Of a DNA stretch of 64,000 bases, positions 42,646 to 53,992 are shown in pieces. The translations under genes were made by a program, and so were the position numbers. Numbering within the stretch: position 1 is the stretch's first letter; the number at the start of each line of letters is the position of its first letter. Below the pieces are notes generated by a model. It ran no database searches and had not been told where the DNA came from. It saw only the letters and a program-made list of their open reading frames with translations. Source of the stretch: Siphonodentalium dalli (taxonomy: Eukaryota > Mollusca > Scaphopoda > Gadilida > Siphonodentaliidae); the NCBI GenBank assembly GCA_032622095.1, contig CP136064.1:256657863-256721862 (forward strand), read 5' to 3'.

Positions 42646-44332
42646 ATAATGCACACCAATTAGGCCATCATCATCGCGTTCGATGTGATATCACACACTT
42701 GATTTAAGATGGATACACAATAATTTATATAATCACATTTTAAGTACTACAATATTTATTTCTTCCCAAGACTATAATTAAAGTACTACTTGTTTATGGT
42801 CAATGTGGCAAAACGGCCTGCATAATTCGTTAAAGATAAATCAGGTGATTGTAAAGTTTATTTTTATGAACAAAACATTTAAAGAGCCATATAACATACA
42901 TATAAAGCGAATGTGTTTTATTATTATATTTTTAGGTTGGATTATAATTTTCCTGATTAAAACAATATTGTTACCATGGCAACTGTAACATTTTCAATTG
43001 AAATTAATGCAAACAACTGGTGTATAGTATATAATCTCATTTCCATAGCAACCATTAGCACAAATACTGTCCAAATTGTCATTTTAGTGAACTTTTGTCT
43101 GTATTACTACTATCCCAATTTCGTTCAGAAATGTGGAATACAATCCACTGTGCTGTATAACTTAGTCATACTTTTCCATACAAAAATCTATGTTGAGTGG
43201 TGGATAAAATGCTCATGTTTCCATACAACTGTTCTAAATGTTATCAAATTGGTCATTTTTGAGTGTTCTGTTCACAAAGGGAATAGGTAATATTCACTTC
43301 ATTCACACACATCTGCTTGTTTTATGGTTAGAATCACAGAAGAATTTCGCTACAATGATGCATACCACATTATTCAAAATATATTTCTGTAAGATTGCTG
43401 CGAAATGGTAATTGTATAAGGTCTCAAATTGTTGATTGATCAGCTAACAGATCTTTGACCTGTAGCTATTAACTACGGAGTCAGAGCTGGATGGATCCAA
43501 TATGTTAGCGAATCAGTGATCTCACCTATAATGCACACCAATTAGGCCATCATCATCGCGTTCGATGTGATATCACACACTTGATTTAAGATGGATACAC
43601 AATAATTTATATAATCACATTTTAAGTACTACAATATTTATTTCTTCCCAAGACTATAATTAAAGTACTACTTGTTTATGGTCAATGTGGCAAAACGGCC
43701 TGCATAATTCGCTAAAGATAAATCAGGTGATTGTAAAGTTTATTTTTATGAACAAAACATTTAAAGAGCCATATAACATACATATAAAGCGAATGTGTTT
43801 TATTATTATATTTTTAGGTTGGATTATAATTTTCCTGATTAAAACAATATTGTTACCATGGCAACTGTAACATTTTCAATTGAAATTAATGCAAACAACT
43901 GGTGTATAGTATATAATCTCATTTCCATAGCAACCATTAGCACAAATACTGTCCAAATTGTCATTTTAGTGAACTTTTGTCTGTATTACTACTATCCCAA
44001 TTTCGTTCAGAAATGTGGAATACAATCCACTGTGCTGTATAACTTAGTCATACTTTTCCATACAAAAATCTATGTTGAGTGGTGGATAGAATGCTCATGT
44101 TTCCATACAACTGTTCTAAATGTTATCAAATTGGTCATTTTTGAGTGTTCTGTTCACAAAGGGAATAGGTAATATTCACTTCATTCACACACATCTGCTT
44201 GTTTTATGGTTAGAATCACAGAAGAATTTCGCTACAATGATGCATACCACATTATTCAAAATATATTTCTGTAAGATTGCTGCGAAATGGTAATTGTATA
44301 AGGTCTCAAATTGTTGATTGATCAGCTAACAG
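42571..44332. repeat. Direct tandem duplication, 2 x 882 bp
   Basis: 42571-43452 is repeated at 43453-44334 with an offset of exactly 882 bp and only a handful of substitutions. The same 61- and 104-codon frames appear in both. They encode hydrophobic, AT-driven peptides and have no recognised domain. Confidence 0.97.
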
Positions 44333-47300
44333 GATCAACAGTAAACGAAATATTATCACCAGCTGAATAAGACAAAGATTTATCATGAAAATATGATTAA
44401 ATATATACCGTTACTCAATGACCGTAGCTTAGATATAGAACTCTGTAATTTATTGCCATGCGTAGAACATTCATTACTTAAATTGGAAAACGGAATTCAC
44501 ATGTAAGACACCTTTTTCTAGTTGTTTGTCAAATATGTGTAGATTAACTTGTCCCAAATGAACATTTTATCAAATGATTCCATCCAACTATTTTATTACC
44601 TTTTTGGACAAGGTACATCCGAAAAGTCTGAGAATCTTAGAGTGTAATGGCTTATGGTACAATGTACAACATGACTGGGATGAATGACCTCTAATATATG
44701 TATCCATGGTACTAATATCACAAATATATGGGAGTGTTACCACTTTTACAATTAAGGCAAATGACAGAGATTATTTTTGGGATTTTAAAGATTTTAAATA
44801 GAAATACAAGTGGGTGTAAAAAATTGTTTTGGCTACTTTGACACCCCCAACAACCCTGTCATACCTGTGTTTATTTGGGTCTGATGGTCCGTCAATTCGG
44901 AGTTGGGTCGTGACTTTTGTATTAATAGCTAATCGGGTTTCCACAGTGGGTTTTTAAAACTTTTCTCCAAATATTTTGCCATGGAAACCATATTTTATCC
45001 TGACACATGCAGCCACCCCAACCCAGAAAGTTCCCACAATAGCTAAGCAACATATTTGTGAAGTACAGTGCTTTAGTTACTGAAGTCACAAAATCGTGTT
45101 TATTTTGATCTGATGGTCTCTAAAGGGTAATGCATCGTGACTCAACTACTATAAAACTTAAAATGTGATTAAATATAAACTATAACTGTTGTGACATGTT
45201 GACTGTGATCGTCTTGCATCAAGTATATCATACCAAATTGAACGTGGTGATGGTGTTCAAGTGTTTGTGTATTATGAAGGGGATTGCTTTTATGACTAAC
45301 ACATGTGCTATGCGTAGCGGAATATGAGAAATATATAAAAATATATATACAATTACCTTTTTCCAATAACCTTGACCTTAGCAATTGACCTTGACCCTAT
45401 ATGTACTATGGCTTAGTCCATGTGATGGACCATTATTGGCACTATGACTTAACATCATTTCTTCAAACACAAGGCTCATCAGGTTGTCAACAGGGCCTTT
45501 TTCAACTTTTCTCCAAATATTTGATTACGTTGCCATGGAAACCAGATTTTATCCTGATACATGATCGCTCACCAAGGCATCCTCCTCCAAAACGTTTCAC
45601 CTATAACTAAGAAACACATATGGTGAAGTGTCATGTTTTAGTGCTAAAGTCACAAAATCATATTTATTTGGTAAGATGGTCTCAGGGTAATGTATCGTGA
45701 CTTTCGTACTGCCACAAATACATTAAAAATTAGTACTTAAAATGTGATTATGTATCAACAAAACGCTGTCACCTGTTGACATTTACTGTAGTATACCAAA
45801 TGCATCATATATCATATTGAACACCGTGATTTCGCCCTACTTCTTGTGTATTATGGTGGAGCTTGCTCTCAATGACCTTGACCTTAGTAATTGATCTTGA
45901 CCCTATATGTCATAGTGGTTCAGTCCGTTCATTATTGGCACTATGTGTTAACAACATTTCTCTTCAAACAAAAGGCTCGTTGGTTCTCAACAGTGGCATT
46001 TTTCAACTTTTCTCCAAATATTTGATGCCGTTGCCATGGAAACCTGATTTTATCCTGACACAGGACCCTCCACCCGGGCACCCCCCCCCCTCCAAAAGGT
46101 TTTCCCTACGAATAAGCAACATATGTTTAAAGTTTCATGCTTTAGTCACTAAAGTCACGATTAAACACCAAAGGGACTCCACTATAAGTATACATTTTTG
46201 TGAAGCTAAGGCATAACGCCACCTTTTTATGCCAAAATTGGAGCTCATCGCCCAAGATGGCAGCCAAAATGGCGACCGGAAGTGGAAAATGTTACGTTTT
46301 TTTACTGATATCTTTAAAATAAGTTTCTGCTGTTTGGAACTGGTTGAGAATTGTGACTGTATTTTGTATTTAGCATGTTAACAGACCATCGGGGAAATAC
46401 AATATGCCATAAGTGGGAACCCCACCCCTTCCGATCATTCAGAAAATCGAGTTTACAGAACGCGGTATAACATTTCACAAAAAATCATCATTTGGGATTC
46501 TAGTCATATTTCATCAAGAAATTGGCAGAACTGTGCAATGTAAGTGATGCATTCTATTTCCTATGAATATTCCGACTCAATGGTATCAAAATTGTCACTT
46601 TGGCTCACAATGGCTGCCAAAATGGCGGCCAAAATATGAAAAATGGTAAATATTGCACCAGCGTGCCGTGCAACCGCTTATAAGTTGTAGTTGATAAATA
46701 AAATTTACTATTCTGTCTTATATAAATTGAATATTAAAATTTCTGATGCACCTAGATTAATTTTTACTATTTTAACCACTGAAATTACCAGAATTATGGG
46801 ATTTTTTGTTATAAAAAACTTGGCATCAAAATCGGGAAAAAAATAACTTTTCAGGTTTGCACCATTTTTCCAAGTAAAATGGAACTATCTTTGGTATCAA
46901 ATGTGATTTTTATTTTTGATCTATCTTAAATGTGTGACACTGAGGTGTTTTAGACAAAATTACTCAAGATGGCTTGCAAAATGGCAACCAAATATGGTAA
47001 AAAGTTGATTTGTCATATTTATTCCGATCATTACATTAAGCTGTTCCGAAAAGGTTGCAAATTGTGACTCACTTGGTTATTAAACATGCTACTTAATCAA
47101 CTGATAACTAAATGTTATATTCTGGTTGTCCCAGTATATTATGAGGCATGACAAATCAGTTTAAGGGATGCAGTATGAATTTTTGCCGAAAACTTATTTT
47201 GGGATTCTGTCTGTCTTTGAACGGAAATGGGCAGAACGTTGAAACGGAACTGAGAGGGATAATATTATGTGGCTACTCTGGCCCATTAGCATCAAAAGTT

Positions 47301-47439
47301 ATTAACTTATATACTATTGTCATGAAAACCGTTTCATTCGTATTGCATACCAACGCCATTAAGAGACTCTCTGATATGATCTCTCTATCGGTTAACATAT
47401 CCTTGAGTTATAGCGATAGGAAATCGATAGTCACCCAAA

Positions 47440-47630
47440 TCTACACCAGTGCAACTCACACATGACCATGCAGTCACTCCATATATACATGGACACCACA
47501 TAAATCAACATATCTCACTCGCTTTATACACATACACCTCACCTACTACTATACAGCCACACATGGGTATGCCCATACACCCAACACATGGCCATATATC
47601 CGTGAGTAAACATGCAGGCACACCAGGTAT
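47440..47630. repeat. CATACAGTCACTCC minisatellite, part 1
   Basis: Diverged ~55-bp units (CACATGACCATGCAGTCACT, then CCATATATACATGGACACC). The array continues at 48430 after the LINE insertion. Confidence 0.75.
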
Positions 47631-47631
47631 A

Positions 47632-48400
47632 CTCATATTATTATTATTATTGAATACATTTATAACGCGCAAATTCCATATACATGTTCACATGCGCAAC
47701 AAAGTTATAGTTTACACGAGTCTGAAAATGAAAAAAGTTGTCGAGAAATACAAATTACGATACCAGTAGCTGCATGTTAGTCAGTTTCAAAAGCTAATTT
47801 AAAGAAATGAGTCTTTAACAGATGACGAAACTCCCTTAAGTCCCAACAGCCTCGAATTTCACCAGGCAGAGAGTTCCACAATGATGGATCGCAAACACTG
47901 AAAGCGCGACCTCCGCAGTGACTGTAACTTCTGCGCTTTTCTAATAAGTTCATCCCATTCGAGCGCAGTTCCCTACCATCAGTTGTTTTCTCTATAACAA
48001 GTTCCTGCAGGTATACGGGGGCAAAATTGTATTTCGCCTTGAAAGTCAACACCAAGATTTTGAATTTAATTCGCTATTTCACAGACAGCCAATGCAGATC
48101 TTTCAAGATAGGTGTAATATGATCGTGCTTGGATGTTCGAGTAACAATTCTGGCCGCTGTGTTTTGGATTCTCTGCAATTTGTACATGAGTGAATCAGCA
48201 ATGTCGAAAAAATATGCGTTCATAAAGTCCAGCTTAGAACTTACAAGGGCCTGAACTAATGTCCTAGTAGCTGAGATGGTCAGGTACTTACGAATCCTTC
48301 CGATATTTCTCAGGTGAAAGTTGCACGCCCGGTACGCATTATTCACACATTCCGGAGGGCTAGGTGTGATTTTCGTTGACGCGGACAATTGTGTCACCTT
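47632..48400 (-). pseudogene. L2/CR1-type LINE, 3' end of ORF2 (5' truncated)
   Basis: The minus strand reads KITPSPPECVNNAYRACNFH, then LRNIGRIRKYLTISATRTLV, SSKLDFMNAY, KLQRIQNTAARIVTRTSKHD, HITPILKDLHWLSVK, an in-frame TAG, then RIKFKILVLTFKAKYNFAPV, GGRAFSVCDPSLWNSLPGEI and FRHLLKTHFF. This is the conserved C-terminal module of L2/CR1-like LINEs. After the stop at 47777, the 3' UTR runs to AATAATAATAATATGAG at about 47632. It splits the minisatellite core of F1, so it inserted later. Dead copy. Confidence 0.88.
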
Positions 48401-48429
48401 GTCAGATACCCAATTACATAATTAGATTT

Positions 48430-49270
48430 GTTAGCCTATACTTACCTGTATTTGTTGGTTGTCTGGTTAATATATGACCATAGTCACTCCAGGTGTATAT
48501 ATACCTTATCAATTACCATACAGTCCTTTTAGATATACATATACCCCCACACACACGGCCATTCGTACACTTCAGACTTGCAAATACAGCTCAACCATGA
48601 CAATTCAGCCACTCTCTGTATTCTTACACACCACAGCCATGAGCATTCAGCTATTCACTGTATACCGATACACAGCGATGACAATACAGCCACAACAGAT
48701 AGACATGCACATCCCACCCATGACCATGATGTCACTATCTATATACACAAGCCCGTCAGTGACCATCAAACTCTACTCCAGGTATGCATATACACTTCAA
48801 CACCATTGACCCTGCAGTCATTCCATGTACACATATAAACATTGCCCATAACCATACAACCACTCCATATTTATCCATACACCCCTTCCATTTTCATACA
48901 GTAAACGCGTGTATACTCATACACACACCCATGACAATACAGTCACCACACCCATGACCACACAGTGAGTCACTCCATATATACATACACAACACAAAGA
49001 TGGACAATGTAGCTAATCTCGCTATACACATACACCACTTCAACGGCTAGACAACTCCCTGTATACATGTTCACCTCACACATGATGGTCATGACCATAC
49101 GCTACTCCTTATATACCTATACAACTCAACGTGGACACCCCATACATGACAATATAGTCATACATGGTATAACTATTCATATCATTCATGAATACAATAA
49201 CTCCCCGTATACATACTCATAGATCTCACATATAGCCATACATTCAACATACATACACACTGTATTAAGG
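48430..49270. repeat. CATACAGTCACTCC minisatellite, part 2
   Basis: About 15 strongly diverged units of ~55 bp containing ATGACCATACAGTCACTCC, then TATATACATACAC variants. Similar array at 63003-63440. Frames here (Thr/His/Tyr-rich, up to 111 codons) follow the repeat and are not genes. Confidence 0.75.
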
Positions 49271-50500
49271 TGACCAATGTTGATTACAATGGGCCAGAGT
49301 AGCCCCATACTATGATCCCTCTCAGTTCCGTTTCAACGTTCTGCCCATTTCAGTTAAAAAACATGGACAGAATCCCAAAAGAAATTTTCGGCAAAATCCA
49401 TACTGCACCCCTTAAATGAACTTTCATGCCTCTTAAGGTTATGGGACAACCAGAATATACCATTTAGTTGACTAAGTAGCATGTTTAATAACCAAGTGAG
49501 TCACAATCTGCTACCTTTTTGGAACAGCAGTGAATAATGTTTGGAATATATGTGACAAATCAACATTTTACCAAATTTGGTTGCCATTTTGCAAGCCATC
49601 TTGAGCAATATTGTCTAAAACACCTCAGTGTGACACAGTTAGCACATACCAAAACAATAAACGACTTTGATACCAAAGATAGTTCCATTTTGTGACATAA
49701 AAATTCGATTATTTCTGGTGATTTCAGATGTTAAAATATTAACAATTAACCAAAATGCATCAGAATTGTTAGTATTCAATGTATATAAGACAGAATAATC
49801 AAATGTGTGCGTCAACCACAACTTGTAAGCATTTGCATGGTACGCTGGGACAATATTTACCATTTTTCATATATTGGTCGCCATTTTGGCAACCATTTTG
49901 AACCAAAGAGACAATTTTGGTACATTTGAGTTGGAATATCCATAAAAAATAGAAATCATGACCTACATTGTGCAGTTCTTCCAATTTCTTGATGAAATAT
50001 GACTAGAATCCCAATGGTGATATTTTGTGATATGTTATACCGCGTTCCGTAAAATCGAATTTTTGAGTGATCGGAAGACGTTGGGACCCCATGAATGGCA
50101 TATTTCATTGCTCGAAGGTCAGTCAATATGCTAAATACAAAATAAAGTCACAATTCTCAACCAGTTCCAAACAGCAGAAACTTACCTTAAAAATATTAGT
50201 AAAAGACAGAAAAAACAATTCACTTCCGGCCGCCATTTTGGCTGCCATCTTGGACGAGGAATTCCAATTGGCACAGAAAGGTGGCGTTATGTCTTAGCAT
50301 GACAAGATTTTCTCAAATTGCACCAAACTAACTTAACGGAAATGGCAGCCATTTTGGACGCCATCTTGAATTACTAAAAATGCTCAAAGCGGATTTTAAC
50401 GGATTTTGGATATGTTATAGAGGATATATTCCTCTTCAAGGTGGTATACAAACCAACTTAGTCCAAATTTCTTCTAGGTCAAACCTTTTATCGACCAGAC

Positions 50501-51252
50501 AGAGCTACATATATCACAGTTAAAACTCAAATGTATGTGCATGTAAAAGTAAAATATCTTAATGGCATACATGTACTTTTTGTTAACATGTAAGGCGTGA
50601 AATTGTCCACTGACCTGTAAACACAGTTCTTGTTTTAACATGTGAATGTGTACATCACGACAATATATCAGTAACATTCACAGCTAGTTGGGATTGAAAC
50701 CTTCACGACAATAGCAGATCCCGTAATAACTGTGCGAGATGACTTGGTGACAACTTTCTCCTATAGTCGCACATCTTTCGATGAAATTTGGTAGCATGAT
50801 GCATCAAACTGTGTATAGTGAATTAGTATCATGACACTTAGTATCCATATAAGTGAGTCGGCCAACGATTGTTCGATAAGAACATTCTTACCAATAGTGG
50901 ACTACCGCGGTCCGTAAATTGTTGTAATAACTGTGCGATAACATGGCGAATGGCGACAATGTCGCATATCCACACGTTTCAATGAAAATTGATGAGCATT
51001 GGATGAACCGGTCCCTGTAATTGTAATAGTACTTGGAATTGGAATTTGTATAGCTTTGTGATCACCCGTCTCTGAGTGGCGTCAGTACATTGTTTAAGTT
51101 GTTGTTGTTGTTGACATCGAAGCTCTTGTGTATATACTCTTGATTACATGTACATGTATGGCTTTAAAACAATCAGAACACTGCCAACTGGGAGTGAATT
51201 AAACAGATCAAGTTCAAAAACTGACAAAACTGTCAACATTCTAATAGCTTAA
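50501..51252. other. No gene recognised
   Basis: Contains a weak pair of similar blocks (GTAATAACTGTGCGA at 50731 and 50930) with CGCACATCTTTCGATG / CGCATATCCACACGTTTC nearby, i.e. a diverged ~200-bp tandem. No coding. Confidence 0.45.
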
Positions 51253-51526
51253 CCCTTTACCCAACAGGACGGACCTGTGCCATTGCATTCTCTTATATAT
51301 TTGTTTAGGCCAATGCATTCTCTTATATATGCGAGGCGACCTATGGTCAACTCGCATATATACGAGAATGCATTGGCACAGGGCATAACTTTAACCATCA
51401 CAATGTGGTCAATGAGCCGGTTCCAATGATATCCATATTTGTTTGGTTTTATTGAGACAGACCCAAGATAATTTAGGCTGTTGCAGCTTTATTTGGCCGT
51501 TTTTGGCCGGTTTGTTGGGTAAAGGG
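51253..51526. mobile_element. piggyBac-like hairpin MITE, deletion derivative
   Basis: TTAA both sides (51249-51252 and 51527-51530), termini CCCTTTACCCAACA / TGTTGGGTAAAGGG. Inverted relative to 4762-5153. The first hairpin lost its return arm: it stops at CTCTTATATAT and joins TTGTTTAGGCC. The second hairpin (51308-51376) is whole. 274 bp. Confidence 0.87.
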
Positions 51527-51979
51527 TTAAGTTAAGCTATCTTGTTGTTGTTGATATTATTATCACTAGTTGTTGATGTCGAAGCTCTATCGAATTATTC
51601 TAGTGCGTGTATCCTCTTGTGTCAGTGAATGTATCTGTGTTTTGATAGTCACAGCTCTGTCCATTTCAACATCAACACTGAATGAATGAAGACAAGCCAG
51701 AGCCGACTGCTCCGTCTCCTCGAAGTCGAACTCGAAGAAAACACAACTGTCACGATTTAGCGAGAAATATCAATGATTAAGCCGGTTTTCGAAGATTTAG
51801 AAATTGTCTGTTTCATACAGGAATCGAAGTCAGACAGCCTTAACATAAGTCCACCACCATATAGCTCACATTTCCCCACCCAAAACGTTTTACAGCGGCT
51901 ACGATCCGATCGACAGAATGACAAAACAAAAATTCGTGAGTGATAAATCACCGGTAGCTGAGAATAACATCATTTAATT
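51527..51979. other. No gene recognised
   Basis: A minus frame at 51757-51951 has no known motif. Repeats of GTTGTTGATGTCGAAGCTCT type link 51108 and 51565. Confidence 0.4.
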
Positions 51980-52395
51980 GGGACACACTAATAGTTGTAG
52001 TCCGAGTCCGAGCCCGAGCCCAGTAAAATGTGTAGTTGGGACTTTCAATTTCGTTTATTGTCGTTAATATGATTCCAATAGTGATGAATTTTGGTTTGTG
52101 GAAAGTTATGCCACTTACAAATTAAAAAAACTAAAAAGAAAATTTGTAAGTCTTATATTTCAACTTTTATCGACTTTTTTCGTTCTCCAGCACACTAAAA
52201 GTTGTAGTTGGAATCAGCCGAGCCGGCCGCCGAGTCGCTAATTAGCTGTTAATTGCTATTGTTAGGCGGCTGATTGGATTAAGTCAGTGGTGGGTCACAT
52301 GAAGATCAAAGGGCAAGTAGTGGGGAATAAAAACAAACAATGACTTTTATTAAGCAATATATGAAGGTTTAGCAATTTTAAAGATTACTCTTTAG

Positions 52396-52423
52396 GAGAA
52401 TGTGTATGGCCCTGAAAAGGGCC
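52396..52423 (-). promoter_or_regulatory. Histone-type mRNA 3' stem-loop in the MULE 3' region
   Basis: On the minus strand GGCCCTTTTCAGGGCC (52423-52408) is a 6-bp stem with a TTTC loop, identical to the canonical metazoan histone stem-loop. It is preceded by an A-rich AAAAAC and followed about 12 nt later by CCTAAAGAG, like the histone downstream element that pairs with U7 snRNA. It lies downstream of the transposase stop in sense. Alternative: it is coincidence inside a small open frame (VQFTAKKMEV ... NGPFQGHTHS). Confidence 0.55.
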
Positions 52424-52690
52424 GTTTTTTATCTTGACTTCCATCTTCTTCGCCGTGAACTGCACCTGAAATTATAAACTTGAAAAACATTAATAACACC
52501 TGAAATAAACGTGATATTAGTACATTATTAATATATTATTTACATATTAATGACACTATAATAATCCGACTGATGTCTACCTCGTTTTCCGATACGTTTA
52601 CCAAGGAGCAACACGTTCAGCGTGCGTCACTAACGGTGACTGGCCTCAAGGTGAGTTAGGCATCAGTTGAATTATAATATATATCAACAT

Positions 52691-53992
52691 TTAAATAATC
52701 ATGTTGTTGTTGGTGATGCCTGAATGTTCATTGAAGATGCCGATCTCTTCGAGTATGTACCTGGAACTGTTGTTCTTGATTGGCTGCAATAAATGTGTAC
52801 TTACGTATTCAACGAATGCAGAACTCCAGTTGGCTGCCAAAGTGTCGTGTAGCTGGTCTAAAGCATCCTCGCTGGTGGCTCTCATCATTTTTTCTACGTC
52901 CTCGCAATATACCGCTATGTCGTCGGATCTTCCTCCATGTGATTTAACCCAATGTTTGACGTCTGATTTTATGTGATTCCAGCAAAACACAAGTCGGCAG
53001 TTTGAAGCGTATCGTTTGATGGCGTTTGAGAATGCAGTTTCTCTGTCTGTGATGATCACCGGGTTGCCTATGGACATGTTTGGTACGGCTGCTGTTATCT
53101 CTCTCCAAAATGTGTCGTGGCACTTCTGATTTTTCCTGTCGTGTAACAGAAAGGCTGCAGGGAAACATACTTTACCTGTGAAGAACGGATGTTTAATTGT
53201 CAGCGCCGATAGGAAGAAGTCTCCAAGGTTGAAGGTTGTGTCGTAGGAGAGGATTGGCGGCGTGTCAGATGCTAGCAGTCTGTTTAGTTCCTGTAAAATT
53301 TCACTGTTACCAATCACCACACGAAGCTCTGGGTATATACTGAAATCTAGGACGAAGTCAGATAGGTTGTATGCCAGCTCCAGTGTATTATATGCTGCGT
53401 CATGGCTAATCTTCCTCGATTTGTTGATTCGGTATCTGACGTTCTCAACTTGCTTCATGTTCTTGGCATTCATGATTCCTTGGGTCGTCGTTGATATGCC
53501 TGGTTTGGTCACACTGTCCCTGTATACCGGTGCCGGTTCTCTGTCTACACATTCTTTCCTCAAGGTGGCCATGGTCGACGGCAGCGTTCGTTGATACTTC
53601 TGTTCCTTTGTCTTTGCATTGCCATGCGGCCTACTTACGTAAACACTTTCGTCCCCAATATAATGGACGATAACTAACTCTGAAATAAGAGAAGAATACA
53701 TTACCCGTTTGAAACGTTCGTCGCCAGCCTTGTCACCAATTTCCCCCTTTATCCTGTAGTCACGCCGCAAATACTTTGGTTCATTCTTTGGTATTTTGTT
53801 GGCACCTTTATTAACCCAGAAATACTGGTCACACGTAGCGTCTTTTGAGCCTGTTAGAAGGTAAACGGAACCTCCATTTGGCAGTTTTGGTGGCACTGTC
53901 GATACTTTGTCTAGGTCGGGTTTCTCGAATATCGAGAGCACTTCTCGATAACCAAGAACAGATTCTTTGTTCATGTAGATTGTAGCTGACAT
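52691..53992 (-). CDS. MULE-like transposase (C-terminally truncated)
   Basis: 433 codons without interruption, starting MSATIYMNKESVLGYREVLS. Core motifs: PPILSYDTTFNLGDFFLSAL (first catalytic Asp), a PAAFLLHDRKNQKCHDTFW stretch, NPVIITDRETAFSNAI (second Asp), and LVFCWNHIKSDVKHWVKSHG. The frame ends GIFNEHSGITNNNMII. Remembered relatives continue past GITNN into a further ~100-200 residues, so the product is probably truncated or completed by an intron. It would bind and cut the flanking TIRs as a DDE/D recombinase. Sole gene inside the TIRs, with ~265 bp of 3' sequence before the histone-like stem-loop. Confidence 0.8.
   Translation of the reverse strand: MSATIYMNKESVLGYREVLSIFEKPDLDKVSTVPPKLPNGGSVYLLTGSKDATCDQYFWVNKGANKIPKNEPKYLRRDYRIKGEIGDKAGDERFKRVMYSSLISELVIVHYIGDESVYVSRPHGNAKTKEQKYQRTLPSTMATLRKECVDREPAPVYRDSVTKPGISTTTQGIMNAKNMKQVENVRYRINKSRKISHDAAYNTLELAYNLSDFVLDFSIYPELRVVIGNSEILQELNRLLASDTPPILSYDTTFNLGDFFLSALTIKHPFFTGKVCFPAAFLLHDRKNQKCHDTFWREITAAVPNMSIGNPVIITDRETAFSNAIKRYASNCRLVFCWNHIKSDVKHWVKSHGGRSDDIAVYCEDVEKMMRATSEDALDQLHDTLAANWSSAFVEYVSTHLLQPIKNNSSRYILEEIGIFNEHSGITNNNMII

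Larger units (their letters stand above)
41385..46195. mobile_element. Foldback element F2, inserted in the left arm of F1
   Basis: Ends TATAGTGG(G/A)GTCCCTT are inverted. The arms carry GACTTTAGTGACTAAAGCAT, TTTCCATGGCAACGG, ATCAAATATTTGGAGAAA and AAGGTCAAGGTCAATTGCTA in order. The left arm has two tandem ~560-bp subrepeats (41480, 42060); the right arm has three inverted (44880-45130, 45360-45660, 45870-46160). The core holds the 882-bp duplication. Exact ends are uncertain by about 10 bp because the host arm also has GTATACAT. Confidence 0.7.
41156..50500. mobile_element. Large foldback element F1 (with nested insertions)
   Basis: The left end GTCTGGTCGATAAA and right end TTTATCGACCAGAC are inverted copies. 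Left-arm sequence (41156-41380, resuming at about 46195-47440) matches the right arm (49280-50500) in inverse, including repeated GGC(A/G)GCCATTTTGG motifs. Without insertions each arm is about 1.2-1.4 kb. The core is a decayed CATACAGTCACTCC minisatellite. Partial relatives lie at 60950-61870 and 63003-64000. No transposase was recognised inside. Confidence 0.75.

Noticed and set aside
42803-44172. Duplicated 61- and 104-codon ORFs that might look like a membrane protein pair
   Set aside because: The hydrophobicity follows from AT-rich codons; they sit inside a transposon core and the duplication copies non-coding sequence equally well.
47449-49270. Thr/His/Tyr-rich ORFs (about 85-111 codons)
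   Set aside because: They follow the ~55-bp minisatellite and change frame with it.
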